The notes under the pieces are model-generated. The model was not told the origin of the DNA and searched no databases. It was given only the letters and a program-made list of their open reading frames with translations. 8,080 nucleotides of DNA from Rhodanobacteraceae bacterium (GTDB taxonomy: Bacteria > Pseudomonadota > Gammaproteobacteria > Xanthomonadales > Rhodanobacteraceae): positions 1-8,080 of the forward strand of contig JAICIW010000082.1 in the NCBI GenBank assembly GCA_025928735.1, given 5' to 3'. The translations under genes and the position numbers were made by a program. Positions 1 through 7,448 of the stretch are shown piece by piece (the first letter of the stretch is position 1; every line of letters begins with the position of its first letter).

Positions 1-1190
1 AATACTTTCGGATTCGTCGATTGCATCGTGAGCTTGTCGAGCTTCGGCATGCCCCACTCGTCGAACTCCATGCCGAGATCGCGCTCGATCCACGGGAATG
101 CGTTTTCCTGCCCGATCGCGATAAGCACTTCGTCGCATTCGATCAAGCGATCCGGTTCGCCAGTCGGCAGCAGCTTGCGCTTGCCGTTCGCATCGTGTTC
201 CTCGCGCATGGGCGTGAACCACAGGCCGGTGAGCTTGCCGTTTTCGTGCACGAACGATTTCGGATTCAGCCAGTTGAGGATCTCGACGCCCTCGTGTTCG
301 GCATCTTCCTTTTCCCACGGGCTGGCTTTCATTTCTTCGTAGCCCGAACGCACGATCACCTTGACGTCATCGCCGCCGAGGCGTCGCGCGCTGCGGCAAC
401 AGTCCATCGCAGTGTTGCCGCCACCCAGAACGATCACGCGCGTGCCGACTTGCTTGATGTGGCCGAAATAGACGGAAGCCAGCCATTCGATGCCGACGTG
501 AATCTTGTCGGTGTTCTCGTCGCGCCCGGGAACATGCAAATCGCGACCGCGCGGCGCGCCGCACCCGATGAAGATCGCGTCGAAGTTTTCATCCAGCAGC
601 TTGCGCAGCGAATCGATGCGACGGTTGCCGACGAGTTCCACGCCGAGGTCGAGGACGTAGCCGACTTCCTCGTCGATCACGCGCTCGGGCAACCGAAACC
701 GCGGCACCTGTGTGCGCATGAAACCGCCGCCCTTGGCGTCGGCCTCGAAGATGGTGACGCGATAACCAAGCGGGGCAAGATCGCGCGCCAGCGCGAGCGA
801 CGCCGGGCCAGCGCCCACGCATGCGATCCGAAAATTTTCTGCGCCGGGAGTCTGTTGCGGCAGGCGTGAACGCATGCGCGCTTCGATGTCGTCGCTGCGG
901 TTATCCGCGGCGACACGCTTGAGACGGCAGATCGCGACCGGCTCGGGTTTCTCGCCGTTGCTTTCTTCGACGCGTCCGCGCCGGCAAGCGGGTTCGCACG
1001 GGCGGTCGCAAGTACGCCCGAGGATGCCGGGAAACACATTGGAATCCCAGTTCAGAAGATACGCGTCGTCATAACGGCCCGCGGCGATCAGGCGGATGTA
1101 TTCGGGCACCCGGGTGTGCGCGGGACACGCCCACTGGCAGTCCACCACCTTGTGGAAATACTGCGGATTGCGGATATCGGTGGGTTGCAC
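1..1190 (-). CDS. GltD-like FAD/NAD(P)-dependent oxidoreductase with N-terminal Fe-S domain (3' end outside window)
   Basis: 396 uninterrupted codons are visible and the C-terminus lies beyond the left edge. The start is GTG at 1190-1188, chosen because a perfect AGGAGG lies 6 nt upstream and the protein family pattern begins right there. An N-terminal Fe-S domain of the dihydropyrimidine dehydrogenase/glutamate synthase small-subunit type is shown by C18-x3-C22-P and C61-x3-C65-x3-C69 plus C88. The FAD Rossmann motif VGAGPASLALA is at about 125-135, the second nucleotide (NAD(P)H) motif VLGGGNTAMD at 254-263, and the late FAD-contact motif AIGQ at 358-361. Family members pass electrons between NAD(P)H, FAD and Fe-S clusters in the cytoplasm, usually for a separate catalytic partner; that partner is not visible here. 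It is probably not the true GltD of glutamate synthase, since no gltB lies upstream, although what follows downstream cannot be seen. The physiological substrate is unknown. It is separated from pnp by a terminator, so it probably has its own promoter. Confidence 0.88.
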   Translation of the reverse strand, partial: MQPTDIRNPQYFHKVVDCQWACPAHTRVPEYIRLIAAGRYDDAYLLNWDSNVFPGILGRTCDRPCEPACRRGRVEESNGEKPEPVAICRLKRVAADNRSDDIEARMRSRLPQQTPGAENFRIACVGAGPASLALARDLAPLGYRVTIFEADAKGGGFMRTQVPRFRLPERVIDEEVGYVLDLGVELVGNRRIDSLRKLLDENFDAIFIGCGAPRGRDLHVPGRDENTDKIHVGIEWLASVYFGHIKQVGTRVIVLGGGNTAMDCCRSARRLGGDDVKVIVRSGYEEMKASPWEKEDAEHEGVEILNWLNPKSFVHENGKLTGLWFTPMREEHDANGKRKLLPTGEPDRLIECDEVLIAIGQENAFPWIERDLGMEFDEWGMPKLDKLTMQSTNPKV

Positions 1191-1196
1191 GCAGCG

Positions 1197-1202
1197 CCTC
1201 CT
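1197..1202 (-). promoter_or_regulatory. Strong Shine-Dalgarno of the GltD-like gene
   Basis: The minus strand reads AGGAGG, then 6 nt, then GTG. This ideal spacing fixes the GTG start of the oxidoreductase, which has no suitable ATG nearby. A weak -10-like TAGACT lies about 50 nt further upstream (around 1250), but no good -35 pairs with it, so I do not call a promoter. Confidence 0.8.
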
Positions 1203-1333
1203 GCTGTCCGCGGTGGCGTCGGACCTTCCGGCGTCGCCCGTCGAGGCGAGTCTACCCGTTTCCCCGTAAAGCGGAAGAGGCATCGGACGCGTGGTTCAGT
1301 TGTCGGAACCCGTCGCCAGAACAGCAGACGCTG

Positions 1334-1364
1334 CAAACGGAAGACAGGCCTTGCAGCCCGTTTC
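1334..1364 (-). repeat. Diverged direct copy of the pnp terminator sequence
   Basis: This 31-base stretch aligns without gaps to 1485-1515, the pnp terminator, with five differences, all transitions. The substitutions break the stem: AAACGG (1335-1340) can still pair with CCGTTT (1358-1363), but the loop-proximal pairs are lost. It is probably a decayed duplicate and is unlikely to terminate well. Confidence 0.55.
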
Positions 1365-1418
1365 GGTGCAACGTCCTTCCGATGCAAACGTGTGACCCGG
1401 ATAACCAAAAGCAAATGG

Positions 1419-1438
1419 ATCCCGGCTTTCGCCGGGAT
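1419..1438. repeat. REP-like palindrome
   Basis: Perfect 8-bp inverted repeat ATCCCGGC / GCCGGGAT around a TTTC loop, followed by GACGG. This matches the widespread short extragenic palindrome that gives spurious 'IPAKAGI' peptides when translated. Such elements are scattered between genes in many proteobacteria and are often mobilised by RayT/TnpA-REP transposases, none of which is in this window. A single unit is present here, not a tandem cluster. Confidence 0.7.
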
Positions 1439-1485
1439 GACGGCAAATGAAATGTCAGGCGGCGGTGACTTCCTCCCCACGCCAC

Positions 1486-1517
1486 AAACAGAAAACGGGC
1501 CTCGCGGCCCGTTTCTG
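1486..1517 (-). terminator. Rho-independent terminator of pnp
   Basis: The stem AAACGGGCC (1493-1501) pairs with GGCCCGTTT (1506-1514) around a TCGC loop. On the minus strand it is followed by a T-rich run (TTTTCTGTTT). It lies just after the pnp stop codon at 1540 and ends the rpsO-pnp transcript. Confidence 0.75.
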
Positions 1518-1539
1518 CGAATCCCTGGAAGCCGAGCGA

Positions 1540-3645
<2,106 letters not shown>

Positions 3646-3671
3646 GGGAGTTGTCCTTTGGTTTGTGCGTT

Positions 3672-3725
3672 CGCGTTCGGCAAACGCCGAAAGCCGGCTA
3701 GCGTTCGGATACGACGGCTGCCGGC
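3672..3725 (-). promoter_or_regulatory. Hairpin-forming rpsO-pnp intercistronic region
   Basis: Several competing short stems can form. CGGC/GCCG closes an AAAC loop (3678-3689), overlapping GCGTT/AACGC (3673-3687). GCCGGC at 3693-3698 can pair with the same sequence at 3720-3725. In E. coli the equivalent leader carries an RNase III-cut hairpin through which PNPase represses itself. The position fits the same role, but the stems here are short, so function is inference. Confidence 0.35.
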
Positions 3726-3751
3726 GTGCAGGTTCGAATGAGGCGTGTCGC

Positions 3752-4021
3752 TCAGCGACGCAGGCCGAGACGACCGATCAGCGTCTGGTAACGCTCGGCG
3801 TCCTTGCCCTTCAGATAGCCGAGCAGGCGGCGGCGATGGTTCACCATCTTCAAAAGGCCACGACGCGAGTGGTGGTCCTTCTTGTGCGACTCGAAATGGC
3901 CGGACAACTGCTGGATGCGCGCGGACAGCAGCGCGATCTGCACCTCCGGCGAGCCGGTGTCGGTCGGCGCACGGCGGTAGTCTTCGATGATCTTGCTGGT
4001 TTGTTCGTTGGAAAGCGGCAT
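3752..4021 (-). CDS. rpsO: 30S ribosomal protein S15
   Basis: This 89-residue protein, exactly the usual S15 length, binds 16S rRNA early in assembly of the small-subunit platform. The conserved block HKKDHHSRRGLL (46-57) is present, as are DTGSPEVQIALL (21-32) and the family C-terminus LIGRLGLRR. I chose the ATG at 4021-4019 because it gives the family N-terminus (MPLSNEQTSKI) and has GAGAAGG 5 nt upstream. An in-frame ATG six codons earlier (4039) and a much longer upstream extension are open but do not match the family. It is the first gene of the rpsO-pnp operon. Its leader contains a very stable hairpin, consistent with the translational autoregulation by S15 known in several bacteria, although the RNA structures used differ between groups. 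Confidence 0.98.
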   Translation of the reverse strand: MPLSNEQTSKIIEDYRRAPTDTGSPEVQIALLSARIQQLSGHFESHKKDHHSRRGLLKMVNHRRRLLGYLKGKDAERYQTLIGRLGLRR

Positions 4022-4072
4022 GGGAGCCTTCTCGATCATGGACGTGTGGAGTGGAGCTAAGTTCCGGCACGT

Positions 4073-4111
4073 GGCTTGTGCAACGGCACCTGAGATGCCG
4101 TTGCACAAGCC
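4073..4111 (-). promoter_or_regulatory. 16-bp perfect hairpin in the rpsO leader
   Basis: GGCTTGTGCAACGGCA (4073-4088) is perfectly complementary to 4096-4111 around a 7-nt loop. It ends 51 nt before the rpsO start and is not followed by a T-run on either strand, so it is not a terminator. A smaller stem, GACCCG/CGGGTC (4129-4134 with 4142-4147, 7-nt loop), lies just upstream. With a start site near 4153, both would sit in a leader of about 130 nt. A role in S15 binding or in mRNA stability is inference. Confidence 0.6.
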
Positions 4112-4159
4112 GCCGCCGGGATGGTCGAGACCCGAAGCAAGCGGGTCGGTGAGCCGAAT

Positions 4160-4189
4160 AGTGTAACGGCAACAGATGGTTGGCAACAA
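4160..4189 (-). promoter_or_regulatory. Putative sigma-70 promoter of rpsO-pnp
   Basis: On the minus strand a -35-like TTGTTG (4189-4184) is separated by 18 nt from a -10-like TACACT (4165-4160), predicting a start site near 4153. An overlapping alternative pairs TTGCCA (4186-4181) with CACTAT at 17-nt spacing. It lies downstream of the terminator of the preceding gene, where a promoter is required. Matches are moderate. Confidence 0.4.
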
Positions 4190-4250
4190 GGGAACCCTTT
4201 GGAGCACCTGCCCGCTGCGGCGCGGGCGCCACACTGCCGATCCCGCCCAC

Positions 4251-4276
4251 AAAAAAGGCCCCGGACGGGCCGGGGC
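4251..4276 (-). terminator. Rho-independent terminator of the PEP-CTERM gene
   Basis: On the minus strand GCCCCGG (4276-4270), a CCCGT loop and CCGGGGC (4264-4258) are followed by C and six T's. It begins 24 nt after the stop codon at 4300 and isolates the surface-protein gene from rpsO. Confidence 0.9.
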
Positions 4277-4299
4277 GTAAGTCAGCTTCCGATTGACGC

Positions 4300-7257
4300 T
4301 CAAGCCTCCCTGCTATCTCGCCACCTGCGCCAGCCGATTCCGCTGCCGAGCAGGATAATCCCCAAACCCAGCATGCCCAGCGAACCGGGCTCCGGAACGC
4401 CCAAGGGTCCGCCGCCGCCACTGGACGCGCGGTTGAGTGTCAGTACCAGGCCATTGCCATCGCCGTTCATGTTCAGCGCGCAGGTCAAATCTGCCAACAG
4501 GCCGCCGCAACTGAAGTTGCTGGACGCGTCGGCAAAGTTCAGGAGTGAATTCGCATCGAAGAATTCGAACGCATCGCCTGCGTGCTGATTGCTGTCGCCA
4601 CTGAAGGCGAAGTCGAAGAAGCTGCTGGTCGCGAAGGTTGCACCGCCCGTGACGTCCAGGAAATCGAAATTGCCGCTGCCGGTTCCTCCGATGTCGATGG
4701 CGAGCGTGCCCAGCATGGTGAGTGGACCGTCGATCGTCAGCGTACCGATGTCACCTGCCGCGCCGGGACTCAAGACCCCGCCCGCAGCCACCGTTGTCGA
4801 CGCAGCAACCGTTCCGAAGCCGCTGAGCGTGGCGCCCGATTCCACCCTCGCCGTCCCGCCGCCGATCGAGGTCGGCGTGGTTCCGTCCCCCACTTGCAGC
4901 GTGCCTTCTGCCACATCGATCCCGCCGCCAAACGCGGTGCCCGTGCCGGTCACGGTCCAGGTGCTCGATCCGACCTTCTCGAAATTCTTGAAGCCGAAGT
5001 ATTGCGCGTTGCCGTTCCAACCTGAGGGTTTCGCGGCAACCACTTGTGCGAGATTGAATGTACCGTTTGTGCTGCCACCCAGCGCCAGCGTATCGCCGCC
5101 ATTGGTGGCACCGCTGCCGCTGACGACGTTGCCGGTGAACCGATAGCCGTCCTCCAGCGTCAATGTGTTGCCACCGCCGGACAACGTCACGGCATTGGCG
5201 CGCGTCGTGCCGTCACCCGCGAGACCACCGCTGATGTTGCCTGCGGAGGTAATCGAACTGCCACCGGTCGACACCACACCTGCGCCACCGGACCCGTTCT
5301 TGCCGTCGACGCCATCCGTTCCCTGGTTTCCGAGCAAGCCGCGGCCGGCATGACCACCTGCACCGAAAGCGCCGCCGTTTCCACCGGCGATGCTGCCCGC
5401 GTCGAGATCGAGGACAAACCCCTTACCGCTGACACCGGAGCCGCCGGTGCCACCGGTGCCACCCGCGCCGCCATCGCCGGGATGCGAGTACCGATTGACG
5501 ATCTCGGGCGTGCCGCCGTCTCCGCCTCGACCTCCCGCACCACCGGCACCTGCGTTGATCGCGCCGCCATTGACCGAGAGAGTGAAACCGTTGCCGCTGA
5601 TGCCCGCGCCGCCCGCACCGCCATTTTCACCCCCACCTCCTTTCAGGCCAGCCACTTGAGCGCCACCGCCCGGGAGCTGTCCAACGACCTCGCCACCCAT
5701 ACCGCCATTGCCGCCGGCACCGCCGCCGCCGGCATTGATCGTGCCGTTGTCGAGGGTAAGGGTGAAGTTGTTGCCGCTGACGGCGCCTCCGCCGCTGCCG
5801 CCGCTGCCGCCGTAGGCACCCTGGGAGGCGCCTGCCGCATTGCCACCGTTGCCGCCGTGCCCGCCCGAACCCGCCGTGACACTGCCTCCGTCGACGGTAG
5901 CCGCGAAGCCCGCGCCACCTTCGATGCCGCTGCCGCCGCCACCGCCGTTATTCCCATTGGTCGGCGTCGTGTAGCCAATGATGGTGCCGCCCCACTGTGA
6001 ATTCGCACCGTCGCTGCCAGGCCCGCCACCGGCAGCGCGGATCGTGCCGCCCGTGTTGGTCAACTGGAAATGGGCGTCGCCCTTTACAGCGCTCGCGCCC
6101 GTGTTGCCGGCACCCGTCGTTGCACCTGCCGTGACGGTGCCCATGTTGTTCAAGGCGAACGAATTTCCATACACTCCATTGCCGCCCACATGGCCACTGC
6201 CGCCGCTGATGCTGGCGCCCGCGTCATTGTTGACGGTAAAAACCGTGCTGGCGGCGCTGCCACCCACGCCCGTACCACCCTTGATACCGCCCGCGCCGCC
6301 AGTGATATGGGCACCGGTTGAATTGTCTACAGTGAAACCGGTGCCGTTGATACCACTGCCGCCGACACCCTGCGCCCCCGGAGCGCCGGTGCTGCCGGAG
6401 CTCATGACCGCGGAACCGCCCGCGCCACCCGCACCGCCTGCACCGCCCGCACCCCCCGTGATGGCTACATGGTTTTTCACGATGAAATTGGTGCCGTTGA
6501 CGGCGTCGCCCCCGGTGCCACCAGTACCGCCGGCACCACCATTGGCGCCGAACGCGACACCGCCACCTCCGCCGGTACCACCGTTGCCGCCTTTGCCACC
6601 CGTGCCACCGGTCACGTTGCCCTCGGCCGTCAGGCTGAAACCACTGTCTTGAACACCGGTACCACCCGCGCCACCCGTGCCGCCCTTGGCACCGGGCACC
6701 GCGAATGCGGTGGGCTCGCCGCGGAAGTTGACGATCGCAACGCCGCCCGTTCCACCGGTGCCGCCATTGCCGCCGCTGCCGCCGGTCACGTGATCGCCTG
6801 AGGAAACGGCCGCGTTGGACGGTGCGGTGGCTCCGATGCCCCCGGCCGTCCCGTCCCCGCCCGGCTGGGGATCCTTGGCACTCGCACCCGAAGTGCCGTT
6901 CGCCCCGTTGGGGCCGTTCGTGCCCGTGCTGCCGTCGCCAGAGATGGCTGTCGAACTGGGCGGTGGCGGTGGCGTATCGGGAGTTGGGCAGGAGTCGGTG
7001 TATACGACGATGCCACCGGGGCAAATCATCGGCGGAGGCAAGGTGCCGGCCTGAGCGAACTGCGGCAGGAACCCCAAACCGGCACCCATCAACGCGAGTC
7101 CGCAGGCCAGTGCCAGCGGATGGTGCCGCACCCGCGATCCGGCGCCCGAGGCGCCCGTCGTCCCCGTCCCGGTACTGCCCCCCCTGCGCGCGAGTTCCGA
7201 AACTGCCTGTACCGTGCGCAGCTTGCGGTTCCAGACCAGACTGAAAATACGGTTCAT
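4300..7257 (-). CDS. ESPR-type, glycine-rich repeat surface protein with autotransporter-like passenger and PEP-CTERM tail
   Basis: 985 residues, predicted to be exported. Residues 1-25 form an extended signal peptide region (MNRIFSLVWNRKL..., ending SELARR) of the kind found on large autotransporters and TpsA proteins. After a Gly/Ser/Thr-rich linker (26-41) comes the hydrophobic core (47-64), with likely cleavage after AQA (68-70). Then follow a Cys pair (C79, C90), a proline run (94-100), a glycine-rich region (about 105-665) with ten Phe-headed modules, and an autotransporter-passenger-like beta region (about 690-880, e.g. EGTLQVGDG at 784-792). A second Cys pair is C917/C926. The C-terminus is a PEP-CTERM signal: VPEP at 954-957, a hydrophobic segment (about 959-975), then a basic WRRWR. 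No outer-membrane barrel is present. It is probably a surface or matrix/adhesin protein processed by an exosortase; the function is unproven. The ribosome site is weak (GGGGGT, 3 nt before ATG). It is monocistronic. Confidence 0.88.
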   Translation of the reverse strand: MNRIFSLVWNRKLRTVQAVSELARRGGSTGTGTTGASGAGSRVRHHPLALACGLALMGAGLGFLPQFAQAGTLPPPMICPGGIVVYTDSCPTPDTPPPPPSSTAISGDGSTGTNGPNGANGTSGASAKDPQPGGDGTAGGIGATAPSNAAVSSGDHVTGGSGGNGGTGGTGGVAIVNFRGEPTAFAVPGAKGGTGGAGGTGVQDSGFSLTAEGNVTGGTGGKGGNGGTGGGGGVAFGANGGAGGTGGTGGDAVNGTNFIVKNHVAITGGAGGAGGAGGAGGSAVMSSGSTGAPGAQGVGGSGINGTGFTVDNSTGAHITGGAGGIKGGTGVGGSAASTVFTVNNDAGASISGGSGHVGGNGVYGNSFALNNMGTVTAGATTGAGNTGASAVKGDAHFQLTNTGGTIRAAGGGPGSDGANSQWGGTIIGYTTPTNGNNGGGGGSGIEGGAGFAATVDGGSVTAGSGGHGGNGGNAAGASQGAYGGSGGSGGGAVSGNNFTLTLDNGTINAGGGGAGGNGGMGGEVVGQLPGGGAQVAGLKGGGGENGGAGGAGISGNGFTLSVNGGAINAGAGGAGGRGGDGGTPEIVNRYSHPGDGGAGGTGGTGGSGVSGKGFVLDLDAGSIAGGNGGAFGAGGHAGRGLLGNQGTDGVDGKNGSGGAGVVSTGGSSITSAGNISGGLAGDGTTRANAVTLSGGGNTLTLEDGYRFTGNVVSGSGATNGGDTLALGGSTNGTFNLAQVVAAKPSGWNGNAQYFGFKNFEKVGSSTWTVTGTGTAFGGGIDVAEGTLQVGDGTTPTSIGGGTARVESGATLSGFGTVAASTTVAAGGVLSPGAAGDIGTLTIDGPLTMLGTLAIDIGGTGSGNFDFLDVTGGATFATSSFFDFAFSGDSNQHAGDAFEFFDANSLLNFADASSNFSCGGLLADLTCALNMNGDGNGLVLTLNRASSGGGGPLGVPEPGSLGMLGLGIILLGSGIGWRRWRDSREA
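4303..4398 (-). other. PEP-CTERM sorting signal (C-terminal 32 codons of the surface protein)
   Basis: This encodes the tripartite tail: the VPEP motif, a glycine/leucine-rich transmembrane stretch, and an arginine cluster ending 11 residues later. In known systems an exosortase recognises the motif and cleaves or transfers the protein at the inner membrane, often alongside exopolysaccharide genes. No exosortase gene lies in this window. Confidence 0.88.
5263..6945 (-). repeat. Degenerate glycine-rich repeat region within the surface-protein gene
   Basis: Roughly residues 105-665 are dominated by GGxGGx triplets. From residue 207 a modular pattern is clear: each unit opens with Phe plus alternating hydrophobic residues, then a G[TS/A]I-x-[AG]G step, then a Gly-rich loop, ending in a G[VI]xGxx turn. 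The Phe heads are residues 207, 258, 308, 340, 367, 397, 451, 498, 558 and 614, giving spacings of 27-60. At DNA level the plus strand is full of GCC/ACC/CCG triplets. These produce long proline-rich open frames on the opposite strand that are artefacts. Confidence 0.85.
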
Positions 7258-7294
7258 GCGACCCCCGATAGCTATGGAGAAAAGGCCGGATCGG

Positions 7295-7309
7295 GCGACG
7301 CCGCGTCGC
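7295..7309. promoter_or_regulatory. Inverted repeat between the CRP-like site and the surface-protein start
   Basis: GCGACG, a CCG centre, then CGTCGC: a perfect 6-bp dyad with 3-base spacing, 38 bases upstream of the ATG. It could be an operator or an mRNA hairpin. In such GC-rich DNA it could also arise by chance. Confidence 0.25.
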
Positions 7310-7316
7310 GCAAAAG

Positions 7317-7332
7317 TGTGACGCAGATCACC
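7317..7332. promoter_or_regulatory. CRP/Clp-like binding site upstream of the surface-protein gene
   Basis: TGTGA-CGCAGA-TCACC matches the CRP half-site pair TGTGA-N6-TCACA at nine of ten positions and includes the favoured GATCAC core. Xanthomonadales use Clp, a CRP-family regulator with the same DNA preference that responds to cyclic-di-GMP in Xanthomonas. The centre (7324.5) is about 67 bases upstream of the ATG. If the -10 is TAGCTA at 7274-7269, it falls near -62, the classical class I position. The promoter itself is weakly supported. Confidence 0.5.
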
Positions 7333-7367
7333 TAATCCATGCCCGCCAGCCTAGGCAGGGGGACGCG

Positions 7368-7393
7368 AAAAAACATCCCCGAGTTCGGGGATG
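7368..7393 (-). terminator. Rho-independent terminator after the histidine kinase
   Basis: On the minus strand CATCCCCGA (7393-7385) pairs with TCGGGGATG (7382-7374) across a very tight loop, in practice about 8 bp with a 4-nt loop, followed directly by six T's. It lies 55 bases after the kinase stop codon and separates the kinase from the surface-protein gene. Confidence 0.9.
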
Positions 7394-7448
7394 AAAACGA
7401 AAAATCCGATACGTGGGCTGCCGAAACGCGGTGGCGATCAGTGCAACC

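Larger units (their letters stand above)
1203..1489. other. Non-coding gap between pnp terminator and GltD-like gene
   Basis: No convincing gene is present. The open frames that cross this gap carry the telltale translation of a REP-like hairpin (an 'IPAKAGIH' phrase on the minus strand) and run into neighbouring genes out of frame. Contents recognised are the REP-like hairpin at 1419-1438 and a diverged copy of the pnp terminator at 1334-1364. The 5' region of the oxidoreductase gene also lies here. Nothing else stands out. Confidence 0.6.

Noticed and set aside
21..869. 282-codon open frame on the plus strand
   Set aside because: It is antisense to the oxidoreductase gene, whose frame shows clear family motifs. 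The plus-strand peptide has no recognisable domain and is a high-GC shadow.
1088..1485. Minus-strand small proteins containing an 'IPAKAGIH' phrase
   Set aside because: This phrase is the known false translation of the REP-like palindrome. The frames have no ribosome site or family match.
4073..4111. The 16-bp hairpin as an intrinsic terminator
   Set aside because: There is no T-run after the stem on either strand, and it lies inside the rpsO leader, downstream of a clear T6 terminator.
3752..4303. 183-codon version of S15 starting at 4303
   Set aside because: The extra 94 codons read through the upstream terminator, promoter and leader hairpin and match nothing in S15. The 89-residue start has a good ribosome site.
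5044..6652. Long Thr/Ala- and Pro-rich open frames on the plus strand, including a 318-codon and a 224-codon frame
   Set aside because: They are reverse readings of the GGxGGx repeat region. The proline runs come from GCC/ACC triplets, and no start context or domain supports them.
5263..6945. CRISPR array or satellite DNA in the repetitive stretch
   Set aside because: There are no identical direct repeats with regular spacers. The repetition is codon-level glycine coding inside an intact 985-codon frame.
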